From NCBI RefSeq assembly GCF_001570525.1, contig NZ_BBXC01000007.1:857364-921363 (forward strand): a DNA stretch of 64,000 nucleotides, written 5' to 3'. Source of the stretch: Herbidospora sakaeratensis (GTDB taxonomy: Bacteria > Actinomycetota > Actinomycetes > Streptosporangiales > Streptosporangiaceae). Positions 8,027 to 37,800 of the stretch are shown here, in pieces (positions within the stretch are counted from its first letter, which is position 1; every line of letters begins with the position of its first letter). The notes under the pieces are model-generated. The model worked only from the letters and a program-made list of their open reading frames with translations, was not told the DNA's origin and searched no databases. The position numbers and the translations under genes are program-made.

Positions 8027-9229
8027 GGTCAGGCCGTGGGAGTGCTCGGTGCCGCCCTGGAGGTAGACGCCGGCGGTCACGGCGGAGGCGAACTGGACGC
8101 GGTGGTCACGGCTCACCCGGAGCGCGTCCTCGTCGTCGCGCAGGCACAGTTTGCCCGCCTCGCCGAGCAGCGCGGCCACGTCGTGGGGACGGTAGCCCGT
8201 GGCGTGCACCAGCACGTCGGCCTCGATCGTGACGTGCTCGCCGGTCGGCAGGTACTCGACGGTCACCCGCAGGCCGCCGGGGCCCTCCTCGACGTCGCGG
8301 ATGCGCGAGACGTTGAGCATCTGGAGCCGCTGGCGGCCGTGCACCTTCTCGCGGTACATGGTGGCGTACAGGGCCTGGATCAGGTCCATGTCGACCACGG
8401 AGTAGTTGGTGCTGCGGTGGTAGTCGACGAGCGACTGCTTCACCTCTGCGGGGGCGGTGAAGTAGACGTCGACCGCGTCGGGGTCGAAGATGCGGTTGGC
8501 GAACGGGCTGTCGTCGGCGGGGGTGTAGCCGTACTTGGCGAAGACCGCGCAGACCTCGGCGTCGGTGAACGTGCGGTGGAGGTAGTCGACCGCCTCGGCG
8601 GCGCTCTGGCCCGCGCCGAGCACTAACGCGCGGGAGATCCGGTCACCGCCGGCCACCTTTTCGGCCACCTTCGGCACCAGCCCGCTGGTGTGCCACACCC
8701 GGTCCGAGAGCACCGTCCCGGGCGGCAGGTGCGGCTCCAGGCCGACCGCCACCGAGATGTTCCGGGCCCGGCGGACCCGGCCGTCGGAGGTGAACACGTC
8801 GAAGTAACGGATCTCGCCGTCCTCCTTGACGCCCTTCACCGCGGTCACCTCGGCCGAGTAGGTCACCGCGTGCGCCATCCGCGCCGCCGCCCACTCGAAG
8901 TAGTCGTGGAACTCGGCGCGGAGCGGGAAGAGCGTCTTCTGGTTCAGGAAGTCGACCAGGCGGCCCTTGTCCCGCAGGTAGCAGAGGAAACTGAACTCGC
9001 TGGCCGGATTCCGCATCGTGACCAGGTCCTTCGGAAAGGAGACCTGCATCGTCGCGTCGTCGATGAGCATGCCCCGGTGCCAGCCGAAGCGCGGCTGTTT
9101 CTCCAGGAAGGCGGCGGCCATCCTGTCCGATGGCGCGGCCTGCGCGTTGTGTTCCTCGATGGCTATGGCCAGTGCCAGGTTCGACGGCCCGAATCCGATC
9201 CCCAGAACGTCGTAGACCATCGTGGTCAC
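7940..9229 (-). CDS. L-ornithine/L-lysine N-hydroxylase (siderophore monooxygenase)
   Basis: A 429-residue flavin-dependent N-hydroxylating monooxygenase of the SidA/PvdA/IucD family. It makes N-hydroxy-ornithine or -lysine from the amino acid, NADPH and O2. The FAD-binding GIGFGPSNLALA motif is near the N-terminus, the NADPH-binding VLGAGQSAAE motif is central, and the HATGY motif is near the C-terminus. Ornithine is the likelier substrate because NRPS module 3 has a hydroxyornithine code. I chose GTG at 9229 because GGGAGG lies 7 bases upstream of it; the ATG at 9220 is too far from that site. It is divergent from the formyltransferase across an iron box. Its 3' end overlaps the AraC gene by 87 bases. 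Confidence 0.9.
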   Translation of the reverse strand: MTTMVYDVLGIGFGPSNLALAIAIEEHNAQAAPSDRMAAAFLEKQPRFGWHRGMLIDDATMQVSFPKDLVTMRNPASEFSFLCYLRDKGRLVDFLNQKTLFPLRAEFHDYFEWAAARMAHAVTYSAEVTAVKGVKEDGEIRYFDVFTSDGRVRRARNISVAVGLEPHLPPGTVLSDRVWHTSGLVPKVAEKVAGGDRISRALVLGAGQSAAEAVDYLHRTFTDAEVCAVFAKYGYTPADDSPFANRIFDPDAVDVYFTAPAEVKQSLVDYHRSTNYSVVDMDLIQALYATMYREKVHGRQRLQMLNVSRIRDVEEGPGGLRVTVEYLPTGEHVTIEADVLVHATGYRPHDVAALLGEAGKLCLRDDEDALRVSRDHRVQFASAVTAGVYLQGGTEHSHGLTSTLLSTTAIRAGEIRDSVLAHRAAVVAG

Positions 9230-9261
9230 GCGATCGCCTCCCTTGTCGCTCGTATGGTAAA

Positions 9262-9280
9262 TAAGGTTAGCCTTACCTTG
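9262..9280. promoter_or_regulatory. Iron box (DmdR/IdeR-type operator), divergent
   Basis: The 19 bases TAAGGTTAGCCTTACCTTG match the actinobacterial consensus TTAGGTTAGGCTAACCTAA at 14 positions and keep the AGGTTAG...ACCT core. The site lies between the divergent hydroxylase and formyltransferase starts and probably represses both when iron is sufficient. Confidence 0.8.
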
Positions 9281-9312
9281 CAATATTGGCCGACGGAGAG
9301 GGAGCCCCCACC

Positions 9313-10251
9313 ATGCGGGTCGTCATGTTCGGACACCAGACCTGGGGGCACCGCACCCTGCGGGCGCTGCTGGAGTCGTCGCACGAGGTCGTGCTGGCGG
9401 TGACCCATCCGAAGAGCGACCACGCGTACGAGAAGATCTGGGACGACAGCGTCGCCGACCTGGCCGCCGAGCACGACGTGCCCGTCCTGCTGCGCAACCG
9501 CCCGACCGACCCCGAATTACTGCAGGCCGTGAAGGACGCGCAGGCCGACGTCATCGTGGCCAACAACTGGCGCACGTGGCTGCCCCCGGAGATCTACGAC
9601 CTGCCCCCCCACGGCACCCTGAACGTGCACGACTCGCTGCTGCCGAAGTACGCCGGCTTCTCACCCATCATCTGGGCCCTCATCAACGGCGAACCCGAGG
9701 TCGGCGTGACCGCCCACCGCATGACCGAGGACCTCGACGCGGGCGACATCCTCCTCCAGCGCTCGGTCCCGGTCACCCCCACGTCGACCGCGACCGACCT
9801 GTTCTTCGCCACCGTCGACCTCATCGCCCCGATCGTCCACGAGGGCCTCGACCTCATCGAGTCGGGCCGCGCGGTCTGGACGCCCCAGGACCGCTCGCAG
9901 GCGTCCTTCTTCCACAAGCGCGCCGTCGACGACAGCCGCATCGACTGGACGTGGCCCGCGGAGGACCTGGAGCGCCTCGTGCGCGCCCAGTCCGACCCGT
10001 ACCCGAACGCCTTCACCTTCCACAAGGGCGAACGCGTGCGCGTCCTGGAGGCCGCGGTGTCCGAGGGCAACTACGGCGGCACGCCGGGACGGGTGTTCAT
10101 CCGCGAGGGCGACGGCATCGTCATCGTGGCGGGCCGCGACGCGCGGTCGGGCCGGCTTCCGGGCCTGGCGATCAGAAAGGTCCGCCTCGACGACGGGACC
10201 GAACTCGCGGCGACGGAGTACTTCCGCACGATGGGCGGCTACCTGGGCTGA
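9313..10251 (+). CDS. Formyltransferase for N-hydroxyornithine (Fmt-like)
   Basis: A 312-residue protein of the methionyl-tRNA formyltransferase fold, which transfers a formyl group from 10-formyltetrahydrofolate. The catalytic region is clear: NVHDSLLPKYAGFSP (Asn and His, about residues 105-120) and DAGDIL with the Asp near residue 146. A C-terminal OB-like domain follows (about residues 220-310). It lies beside the N-hydroxylase and shares its iron box, which indicates formation of N5-formyl-N5-hydroxyornithine as in coelichelin-type siderophores rather than initiator tRNA formylation. A strong ribosome site (GGAGAGGGAG, 9295-9304) precedes the ATG. The codon at 9517-9519 is TTA, rare in such genomes, so translation may depend on the bldA leucyl-tRNA. 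Confidence 0.85.
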   Translation: MRVVMFGHQTWGHRTLRALLESSHEVVLAVTHPKSDHAYEKIWDDSVADLAAEHDVPVLLRNRPTDPELLQAVKDAQADVIVANNWRTWLPPEIYDLPPHGTLNVHDSLLPKYAGFSPIIWALINGEPEVGVTAHRMTEDLDAGDILLQRSVPVTPTSTATDLFFATVDLIAPIVHEGLDLIESGRAVWTPQDRSQASFFHKRAVDDSRIDWTWPAEDLERLVRAQSDPYPNAFTFHKGERVRVLEAAVSEGNYGGTPGRVFIREGDGIVIVAGRDARSGRLPGLAIRKVRLDDGTELAATEYFRTMGGYLG

Positions 10252-10295
10252 CCGCAATAAGCGGTACGAGGGGCGCTGATGCCTAAGGTGAGCTC

Positions 10296-11036
10296 ATGCC
10301 GACGAGCGGAACGCCTGAAGAGATGAGCGGTGACCGCTGCTCATCTCTAAAGGCGCACCATCTCGCGGTATCCCAGCTCATAGTGGAGTGGTCCGGACCG
10401 CGCGATGTCTTCGCGGCCGCCCTGCGCATGCATCAGTTGTGGGTCCCCAAGCCCACGTCCGTCACCTTTCAGCGTGGCGCGTGGTGGAGTGAGGCAATTC
10501 GTCGGCGGCTCGCGGATCTAGTCGGATACGAGCCTTCGCGTCGACCGGAATGTCACGATTGCTGCGCCAGCCGGAACCTCGAAACAGCTCTGGCCGGGTT
10601 CGAACGCTCGCGCCGCCTCATCTCTCCCAAGAGAATCCCGTCGCTGCTAGTCCGCCGGGAACTGCTCCCGTCGATGAAGCCCGTTTCCCCGTTCGATCCC
10701 GTTCTCGCCACCGGTGCCCTCTTCGAAGGTCCGCTGCCCGCGCTCTCCTCGTTCGACGCGCTCCTCCGGGTGGTTCCGCCGATCCGGCTCGCCCTGGCTC
10801 GCCAGCCCGACCATCCCGAGATGCTGCTTCGGCTGCTGCGGCGCGTGATCCGCCTCGTCGTGCTCTACCGAAGGCTCGTAACCGCCCATTTCAGAAGGTT
10901 GTCGCACCTCCCCAGGTTCAGCCTGCTCGTGCGATCCGTCATGCTCCGGTTCGGTCATCGTCACGACGGTGACGACCACCTTGGCCTTCCGCCGCGCCGA
11001 TTCATGTTCACGGCGGGGGTGGCGACGACCGTCTGA
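10296..11036 (+). CDS. Uncertain open frame, possible gene or gene relic
   Basis: The 830 bases between the formyltransferase and the next small gene hold only this 246-codon frame. AAGGTG lies five bases before its ATG. The first ~110 residues look protein-like (QLIVEWSGPRDVF, then a Cys cluster CHDCCAS). The remainder is a basic, Leu/Arg/Pro-rich stretch without recognisable domain character. Third-position GC is lower than in neighbouring genes, and the antisense strand is open over part of it. I recognise no family. It may be a horizontally acquired orphan, or a real N-terminal part run on into non-coding sequence. Confidence 0.3.
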   Translation: MPTSGTPEEMSGDRCSSLKAHHLAVSQLIVEWSGPRDVFAAALRMHQLWVPKPTSVTFQRGAWWSEAIRRRLADLVGYEPSRRPECHDCCASRNLETALAGFERSRRLISPKRIPSLLVRRELLPSMKPVSPFDPVLATGALFEGPLPALSSFDALLRVVPPIRLALARQPDHPEMLLRLLRRVIRLVVLYRRLVTAHFRRLSHLPRFSLLVRSVMLRFGHRHDGDDHLGLPPRRFMFTAGVATTV

Positions 11037-11082
11037 TCGATCGCCCCCCGCTTCCTGCGGAAGACCGGGAGATCGAACCCAG

Positions 11083-11289
11083 ATGGACATCCTCCTCCGC
11101 GTCATGGCGGAGCTGGTTCCCGCGGCGGGATGGGCCGCCGCACTACTGGCGACGGTGGTCGTCGCCTTCGTGTTGTACGTCGGGGTCGCCATGGCGGCCA
11201 CCCTGCTGAGCGGCGACCGGGAGACGGCCAGGGTCCGTTACCGCGTCTTCGCCGACCTGCTGGAGCTGTTCCGAAGGCGGCCGAGATGA
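11083..11289 (+). CDS. Small single-pass membrane protein
   Basis: A 68-residue protein with one strong membrane segment (about residues 14-42, AGWAAALLATVVVAFVLYVG) and a short basic tail (LFRRRPR). GGGAGA precedes the ATG at 11083. Its stop overlaps the start of the next gene as ATGA, so the two are coupled. I recognise no family; pairs of a tiny membrane protein and a recombinase-like helix-turn-helix protein occur in actinobacteria without known function. Confidence 0.55.
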   Translation: MDILLRVMAELVPAAGWAAALLATVVVAFVLYVGVAMAATLLSGDRETARVRYRVFADLLELFRRRPR

Positions 11290-11519
11290 CCGCGGTCGAG
11301 CCCTCTCGCCGCCGGGGCCGGCCGCCGTGCTGCCCGCCCGACGTGGCGATGCGGGTCGTCGAACTGCGCGATCAGGGGTTGAGCCTGGCCGCCATCAGCC
11401 GCGTCCTCAACGACGAGGGGGTGCGAACCCCGGCGGGCGGCCGGTTGTGGCAGAAGTCCCACGTGGACCGGCTGCTGCACACGCTCCACGCGCGGGACCT
11501 GCGCGACGACCGGTCATGA
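11286..11519 (+). CDS. Small recombinase-type helix-turn-helix protein
   Basis: A 77-residue basic protein with the pattern [20 protein letters not shown] then [17 protein letters not shown]. This is the helix-turn-helix/recombinase-linker module found in large serine recombinases, but here it stands alone without the catalytic domain. It may be a DNA-binding regulator or a recombinase relic. It overlaps the small membrane protein gene by four bases. Its stop region overlaps the convergent 3' end of the siderophore importer ATPase gene by six bases. Confidence 0.6.
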   Translation: MTAVEPSRRRGRPPCCPPDVAMRVVELRDQGLSLAAISRVLNDEGVRTPAGGRLWQKSHVDRLLHTLHARDLRDDRS

Positions 11520-12308
11520 GGTGTGGTGGCGGCCCATCGGGATGACCAGTGGGGTTCCGCTCACCGGGTCGGTCGTCACCTGGCAGCGCAGGTCGAAGAC
11601 CTCCGCCACGTTCTCGGCCGTGATGACGTCGGCCGGGTCGCCCTCCGCGACGATCCGGCCGCCCTTCATGGCGATCACGTGGTCGGCGTAGCGGCACGCC
11701 TGGTTGAGGTCGTGCAGGACCATCACGATCGTGCGGCCCTCGTTGCGGTTCAGGTCGTGGATCAGGTCCAGGACGTCGATCTGGTGCGCCAGGTCGAGGT
11801 AGGTCGTCGGCTCGTCCAGGAGCAGCACGGGCGTCCCCTGGGCGACCGCCATCGCGATCCACGCCCGCTGGCGCTGGCCGCCCGACAGCTCGTCGACCGC
11901 GCGGCCGGCCAGGTCGGCGATGCCCGTCGCGGCCAGGGCGCCGTGGACGGCCGCCTCGTCGGCCTTCGACCACTGCCGCCACCAGGTCTGGTGGGGGGAG
12001 CGGCCGCGGGTCACCAGGTCGAGCACGGTCAGGCCCTCGGGGGCCGTCGGGCCCTGCGGCAGGATGCCCAGTTGCCGGGCCAGCTCCCGGGTCGGGATCG
12101 AGTGCAGGGCGCGCCCGTCGAGCTGCACGGCGCCCTTGCGGGGGGACAACAACCGGGCCAGCGCGCGCAGCAGCGTCGACTTGCCGCAGGCGTTGGCGCC
12201 GACGATGGCGGTGATGCGGCCCGGGGGCACCTTCACGTCGAGGTCGTCGACGACGACGCGCTGGTCGTAGGCGAGCTGGAGGCCGCCGGCCTGGAGTTCG
12301 GGAATCAT
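11514..12308 (-). CDS. Iron-siderophore ABC importer, ATP-binding subunit (FepC type)
   Basis: A 264-residue ATPase of the FepC/FhuC/FecE group. Walker A reads GANACGKST (about residues 37-45), the signature motif is [14 protein letters not shown], Walker B is [12 protein letters not shown], and the switch histidine lies in [10 protein letters not shown]. All catalytic residues are intact. It is the last gene of a three-gene importer operon after two FecCD permeases, six bases downstream of the second, and should power uptake of ferri-siderophore delivered by the binding lipoprotein encoded at 54468-55547. The operon starts at the iron box near 14439. Confidence 0.92.
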   Translation of the reverse strand: MIPELQAGGLQLAYDQRVVVDDLDVKVPPGRITAIVGANACGKSTLLRALARLLSPRKGAVQLDGRALHSIPTRELARQLGILPQGPTAPEGLTVLDLVTRGRSPHQTWWRQWSKADEAAVHGALAATGIADLAGRAVDELSGGQRQRAWIAMAVAQGTPVLLLDEPTTYLDLAHQIDVLDLIHDLNRNEGRTIVMVLHDLNQACRYADHVIAMKGGRIVAEGDPADVITAENVAEVFDLRCQVTTDPVSGTPLVIPMGRHHTS

Positions 12309-12314
12309 GGGGGG

Positions 12315-13376
12315 TCAGCCTCCTGAGCCCGCGCGGTTGGCGCGGATGAGCAGCCAGAGCAGAATCGGGGCACCGAGGACGCCGGTGACGATGCCGACCG
12401 GGAGTTCCATCGGGAACAGCCGGGCGGCGGCGAGGTCGGAGCCGACCACGAACAGCGCGCCGGTCAGGCCCGCCGCGAGCGGGGGAGGCCAGGCGGTGCC
12501 GGCCAGCCGCTGGGCGATCTGGGGGGCGGCCAGGGCGACGAACGCGATGGGGCCGCCGGCGGCGGTGCCGAAGGCGACCAGGCCGACGCCGGTGACGAGC
12601 AGGGCGAGCCGGACGAACTGGACGCGGGTGCCGAGGCCGATCGCCACGTCGTCGCCCAGCTGGAGGGTGCGGGTGAGGCGGCCGAGCGCCAGGGCCGCCG
12701 GGACCAGCACGGCCATGGTGAGCGCCAGCGGCAGGGCCTGGGACCAGTCGCGGCCGTTGAGGTTGCCGGTGAGCCAGCCGAGGGCGGCGTGCGCCTGGAA
12801 CTGCATGCCGCGGGCGACCAGGTAGTCGGTGGCGGAGGTGGCCATCCACTGGAGGCCGATGCCGACCAGGATGATGCGGTAGCCGGTGGTGCCGCGCCGC
12901 CAGGCCAGGACGTACACGAGAGCGGCCATGACGAACGTGCCGAGCAGGCCGAGCACCTGCGTGCTGACGGTGCTGGTCCAGCCGAAGACGATGCCGGCGA
13001 CCACGGCGGTGCCGGCGCCCTGGGTGAAGCCGATCATGTCGGGGCTGGCCAGCGCGTTGCGGGTCATCGTCTGGAAGATCGCGCCCGACAGGCCGAACGC
13101 GAAGCCGACCAGCACGCCCACGACGGCGCGCGGCAGCCGCAGCTCCTGCACGATCAGCAGGGTGCCCGGGTCGCCGACGCCGACGACCGCCTTCAGTGCC
13201 TCGGTGAAGGTGATGGGGAAGTCGCCCATCGACACCGCCCAGCCCACCGCGAGGAAGGTGGCCGCGGCCAGCGCGGTGCAGACGGTGATCAGGCGGGGGC
13301 GCAGCCGCCCGGAGAGGGGCGGCAGGGCGAGCCGGAAGTGCGCGCCCGATTTGGGGGAGAGGGTCTTGGTCGCCAC
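12315..13376 (-). CDS. Iron-siderophore ABC importer permease (FecCD family, FepG type)
   Basis: A 353-residue FecCD-family permease with the usual ten or so membrane segments. The conserved GFAFGLSGAIFQTMTRNALA and GPIAFVALAAPQIAQRL segments, which contact the binding protein and the ATPase, are both present. The start is GTG at 13376, one base past the stop of the upstream permease gene, with GGAGGTG just before it. It should form a heterodimeric channel with the product of the upstream gene. Confidence 0.93.
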   Translation of the reverse strand: MATKTLSPKSGAHFRLALPPLSGRLRPRLITVCTALAAATFLAVGWAVSMGDFPITFTEALKAVVGVGDPGTLLIVQELRLPRAVVGVLVGFAFGLSGAIFQTMTRNALASPDMIGFTQGAGTAVVAGIVFGWTSTVSTQVLGLLGTFVMAALVYVLAWRRGTTGYRIILVGIGLQWMATSATDYLVARGMQFQAHAALGWLTGNLNGRDWSQALPLALTMAVLVPAALALGRLTRTLQLGDDVAIGLGTRVQFVRLALLVTGVGLVAFGTAAGGPIAFVALAAPQIAQRLAGTAWPPPLAAGLTGALFVVGSDLAAARLFPMELPVGIVTGVLGAPILLWLLIRANRAGSGG

Positions 13377-13377
13377 G

Positions 13378-14427
13378 TCACACCTCCGCCAGCTTGCGGC
13401 GGCGGACCAGCATGATGAAGAACGGCCCGCCCAGGAACGCGATCAGCACGCCGGCCTGCACCTCCGTCGGTTTGGCGATCAGGCGGCCGGCGATGTCGGC
13501 CACGAGCAGCAGCGCCGGGGCGATCAGCGCCGAGAGGGGCAGCAGCCAGCGGTGGTCGGGGCCGAGGCCGGCCGCCTGGGCCAGCGCGCGGGCCACGTGG
13601 GGCACGACCAGGCCGATGAAGACGACCGGGCCGATCGCGGCGACGGCCGCGCCGGTCAGCAGCATGATGGCGACCACCCCCTGGGTGCGGACCAGGGCCA
13701 GGTTGCGGCCCAGCGAGGTGGCCACGTCGTCGCCGAGCGCGAGGCTGTTGAGCGCGGGCGCCGAGGCGAGGGCGAGCACCGCGCCGACCACCACGAACGG
13801 GAGGATCTGCACGGCCACGTCGCCGTTGAGCCCGGCCAGCGATCCGGCCGACCAGAAGCGGTAGCGGTCGAGCGCCTCGACGTCCATGAGGACCATCGCG
13901 CTGGTCACCGAGCCGAGGAACGCGGTCACCGCGATGCCGGCCAGGGCGAGCTTCACCGGGGTGAGGCCCGAGCGGCCCATGCGGCCCAGCACGAACACGA
14001 CCACGCTGGCCGCCGCCGCGCCGAGCAGGGCGAACCAGATGAAGCCGTAGAGGGTGCCGATGCCGAAGGCGACGATCGAGACGACGATGCCGAACGACGC
14101 GCCGGCGCTGACGCCGAGCAGGCCCGGGTCGGCGAGCGGGTTGCGGGTGAGCGCCTGCATCAGGGTGCCGCCCAGGCCGATGGCGACGCCGGCGGTCAGG
14201 CCGATGGCGGTGCGGGGGCCGCGGACCGACCAGACGATGTTCTCGACGTTCGACGACACCGGGTCTCCGGTGACGGCGGCGACGACCTGGCCGAGGGGGA
14301 TCGCGACGGGACCGAGCGCCAGGGACAGCAGGCAGACGAGGACGAGCAGGGCGACCAGCAGGGTCAGCAGCACCGCTGGCCGGACCCCGGGGGGTGACTT
14401 ACTGGGAGTAACTGAACCGATCGCCAC
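13378..14427 (-). CDS. Iron-siderophore ABC importer permease (FecCD family, FepD type)
   Basis: A 349-residue FecCD-family permease and first gene of the importer operon. Conserved segments include GVAIGLGGTLMQALTRNPLADPGLLGVSAG (quoted in parts: GGTLMQALTRNPLA and GLLGVSAGAS) and GPVVFIGLVVPHVARAL, the coupling-helix region. The start is GTG at 14427 with GAGG at 14431-14434 on the complement. The iron box at 14439-14457 lies directly upstream, so transcription should be blocked when iron is plentiful. Confidence 0.93.
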   Translation of the reverse strand: MAIGSVTPSKSPPGVRPAVLLTLLVALLVLVCLLSLALGPVAIPLGQVVAAVTGDPVSSNVENIVWSVRGPRTAIGLTAGVAIGLGGTLMQALTRNPLADPGLLGVSAGASFGIVVSIVAFGIGTLYGFIWFALLGAAAASVVVFVLGRMGRSGLTPVKLALAGIAVTAFLGSVTSAMVLMDVEALDRYRFWSAGSLAGLNGDVAVQILPFVVVGAVLALASAPALNSLALGDDVATSLGRNLALVRTQGVVAIMLLTGAAVAAIGPVVFIGLVVPHVARALAQAAGLGPDHRWLLPLSALIAPALLLVADIAGRLIAKPTEVQAGVLIAFLGGPFFIMLVRRRKLAEV

Positions 14428-14438
14428 GAATCCTCATC

Positions 14439-14457
14439 TTAGGTTAGGCAGCCCTTA
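14439..14457. promoter_or_regulatory. Iron box upstream of the siderophore importer operon
   Basis: TTAGGTTAGGCAGCCCTTA matches the 19-base iron box consensus at about 15 positions; its left half-site is perfect. It sits 12 bases from the GTG of the first permease gene and on its promoter side. A weaker half-site (TTTAGGT, 14473-14479) lies between it and the NRPS-side box. Confidence 0.8.
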
Positions 14458-14495
14458 ACTCTAGCGCCCGGGTTTAGGTAGCCTTTCCCGAGAAC

Positions 14496-14514
14496 TTAGG
14501 TAATGCTTACCTTA
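14496..14514. promoter_or_regulatory. Iron box upstream of the NRPS gene
   Basis: TTAGGTAATGCTTACCTTA matches the iron box consensus at about 14 of 19 positions with symmetrical AGGTAA/TTACCT arms. It lies 37-55 bases before the GTG at 14551 and overlaps the earlier in-frame ATG at 14503. This argues that the protein starts at 14551 and not within the operator. Confidence 0.78.
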
Positions 14515-14550
14515 GTAGTAGCGTTTATGGTTTGGGAGGCTCGGTCTTTC

Positions 14551-34520
<19,970 letters not shown>

Positions 34521-34524
<4 letters not shown>

Positions 34525-34718
34525 GCAGCAACCCGTTCGAGAACCCCGACGGCGTGTACACCGTCCTGGTGAACGAGGAGGGCCAGCACAGCCTGTGGCC
34601 CGAGTTCGCCGACGTGCCCGCGGGCTGGACGGTGAGCTTCGGGCCGGCGGCGCGGCAGGCGTGCCTGGACCACATCGAGGCGACGTGGACGGACATGCGC
34701 CCCAAGAGCCTGCGATAG
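34521..34718 (+). CDS. mbtH: MbtH-family NRPS chaperone
   Basis: A 65-residue MbtH-like protein. The family pattern is complete: [19 protein letters not shown], then [14 protein letters not shown], and the C-terminal [14 protein letters not shown]. Such proteins bind A domains and are often needed for their solubility and activity. Its ATG overlaps the NRPS stop (ATGA), so the two are co-translated and it is surely the partner of that enzyme. It is the last gene before a strong terminator. Confidence 0.97.
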
Positions 34719-34722
34719 CACG

Positions 34723-34758
34723 AGAGGGCCGGGCTCTACCGGGGCCTGGCCCTCTTTG
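34723..34758 (+). terminator. Rho-independent terminator after mbtH
   Basis: AGAGGGCC at 34723-34730 pairs perfectly with GGCCCTCT at 34748-34755, and GGGC/GCCT can extend the stem inwards. TTTGTT follows. It ends the NRPS-mbtH transcript before the convergent caspase-HSP90 gene. Confidence 0.8.
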
Positions 34759-34805
34759 TTCGTATAGCACCTGATCAACACGCGAAGAATGATCAGACTT
34801 GAGGT

Positions 34806-37800
34806 TTATGGGTTCTCGGCCCTGTTCAGCAACTCTGGGACGGTGGGGATCTCTGGCAATATGAAGCCGAGTGACCGAAATCGCTCGACCACGGCATGCA
34901 CCGGCAGATTGGTTTGGACCGCTCCGGCGAAAATGTTCCAGAGCGGCACGGGTTTCTCCTGGTCGAGCCACCAGCTCCAATTCCCGTATCGGAAGGAGCT
35001 GAGTGTTTTCGTCGCTGAGAAATCGCTGAGCTCGCGACTCATGAGAATCAGGTCAGTAGCGTCTATGGGCGTCTCTGGCAAAGCGGGCCAGTTCAACCCG
35101 AGGGCCGCCAGCCTTGTAACCGTTTTCTCGATAGTCCATTTCAGCCGTCCTGCCGCAGTGAAGACGTGCCCCAGTGGGACAAGTTGGCCGTCCAGCCACG
35201 GTTTGCCGCCGGTGAGAGACCGGCTGACCAGGATGCGGTCACCAGGCTGTACGCGGCCAACGGAGAAGTAGGGAGGCGGCACCAAATAGCCCAATTGTGT
35301 GAGTCTCTCTGCGATTTCTCCAACGGGGCGATCGAGCTTCTCAGCCACCGTCACAAGGTGACCGATGCGGACCGGTCTCAAATCGTCGCCAACCCATTGA
35401 CTTAAACGGGTTTCCTCGTTTGCATCCCCGATGCCGAGAGCTACGTCGTCGCCTTCCCTGACGTCTCCGGCGGTCAGTAGAGATTGTGGAACGTCGAAGC
35501 CGAGTTCCGTCAGCCGCCTGGCGACCTCTTCGACGCCACGGCCGAGCTTGAATGCGGCCTCCACGATGTGTCGGGAATCCACGATTGCGGTTATAGTGAG
35601 CCACTGGGGCGTTCCGTCGAAATGTAGGTCCAGAATATCGAGGTCATCTTCGCGCGCGATTGCGAGGGAAGCCGGCACCCGAAACCCTAGCCTGGCCAAG
35701 CGTGCGGCGATGTCTCCGATCGGCTTGCTGGTCTTCTTCGCCGCCATCAGCAGATGACCGATAGGAACGACGGGAATCCCCGGCAGCATGGGAGGTCTTC
35801 CATCGAAGTTCCTGCTCATCAGAACCAGATCATCCGAGCTGAGTCGGCCCCTGATTGGTAGCTCGTGCGGCACCGTGAATGAGAAGTCCCGTAGCCTCTC
35901 GGCGACAGCATCGACGTCTCGTCCAAGTTGGGCGGCGACTGCCACCACATGTCCGACTGATATAGGTTCTTGATTTTTTGGGCTATCAGATAATCGGAGC
36001 CAAGGTCCCGCGCCGTTGAGATCCCGGCTGAGAAGAATCCGATCCGAGGGTTCGGCTCGCTGGACGTCGATGCCAGCCGGTACAAGGAAACCGAATTCGG
36101 ATAGCCGATCGATGACTTGCTTGATTGGCCGCCCGAGTTGGATCGCCGCAGTGGCGATATGCCCAGCGAGCGCCGCTGGTGGTGTGTCGGGGATGAGATC
36201 TACATCCAGCGAAGTGCCGTAGCGATGCAGATCCTTACTCAGGAGAACCAGGTCGGACTCTTCGGCTGACCCAATGGTCCGCAGTTCGGATGGCACCTCG
36301 TAGCCCAGGTCGTTGAGGCGTTGGGCGATCTCTCCGATACCGTAACCAGTTTCAAGTGCTGCGCGTACGAAATGCAATCTGGGTACGGGCCCCTCGCGTG
36401 TCAGCCAGGATTCTTCCAATCTCGAATAGAGTGCATCCGGCCTTCCGCTGAGGACAATCACGTCGGTGGGGCGAGCCGCAGGAGCATCTGTCGAGCAGGG
36501 ACCGCCTTCAGCGGCACGCAAAGCCGCCAGGCGCCAGATGACCAGATCGTCGGGCAGGGGGCGGATGCCCTCATATTCGCGGCGTCGTGCCACGCTGTCG
36601 GCTACATAGTCCGGTTGCCGATAGCTGATCGCCGATGGGATGAGATCGCGATCCATGGAGAAAAACCCTAACCGGCCGAAATTGATCTCGTGTCCGTTCA
36701 GCTCGATGGACTTCCCTGTCGAAACCATTTCAGAGAAGACCAGGTCTGCGATGACGGGATGTGCGTGGATTAGTTCGCTGAGCCAATCGAAAGTCGGCCG
36801 AATGGGGGTGCTGTTACCTGCGAATTGTTTCACGGCGCGTGATAGCACTCGGACCATAACTTCTGCGTTTCGGGCAGAGTCAAGCATCGACGCGCGGTCG
36901 ATGGTGAGCTCCGGACTGTGCTCGCCACTGAGATTGACGACCATTCCGAAACTGGTTGTATCGGTTCGAAGGCCGTCCGCCAAAATGTATTCCAGGCCTT
37001 CCCGCCACCAGACCGGCCCACGGGAGTGCTTATCGGAGACCAGTTCTCCGTCCACTCGCAATTCCATCGGGTTCCACTGGATCCGGTCGTCGCCGTCGGC
37101 GGCCTCGACAGAGAACTCCGAGTAGCTCAGGATTCGGGTGAGCGTCGCAGTGCAGGACACGGATTCCGCGTCGCCGGTGGTCCGCAGGTGAAGACGGACG
37201 ACCGTGCCGGCATCTTGGCCCGGGCCGCAGTCCTGGATGTGAAAGAGCGTTCCAGGGCCTGCGATGGACACCTGGAGACGGCGGCCGGGCCGTCCATCCC
37301 GCCCCAGTCGGCAGGTCGTGACCGTGATCTCGTCGGCGAGCATAAAATAGCTCAGCACCCCGATGCCGAACTGACTGTTCGGATACAGCAGGACCGGAGG
37401 TTCGAGCTTGTCCCACTCCGCCTGCTCCTCGATGAACTCGGGTAGTTCGGCGAATCGCACACCGGCTTGCGCGAAGACGTCGCGGAGTTCTCTCACCCCC
37501 ATCCCGATGCCGTTGTCGACACAGTCGATGTAGGGGCGGCCCTGTTCGTCGATTCCCTGTGAGAAGCCGATGCGTCCCTCCCACTCGGGGAGCTTGACAC
37601 CGGTACGGCGGAGATACTCGGTTCGGGCTTTTCTGTAACGGCAGGCGTCGAGGGCGTTTTGGTAGACCTCCCGTAGAGCGAGGTCGCGTTCGGAGTACAG
37701 CCGTTCACCCATCAGCAGTTCCTGGACGCGCTCCTCGTCGAGTCGGAACCTGATACCCGCCGACGTGTATGTGGCCACGCCGTCGGACTCGGCCGCCCGG

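Noticed and set aside
10251-10265. ACCGC/GCGGT hairpin after the formyltransferase stop as a terminator
   Set aside because: The stem is only five base pairs and no T-run follows, so it is too weak to call.
14503-14550. Earlier ATG starts for the NRPS (14503 or 14527)
   Set aside because: They lie inside or just after the iron box and have no ribosome site; GGGAGG precedes the GTG at 14551.
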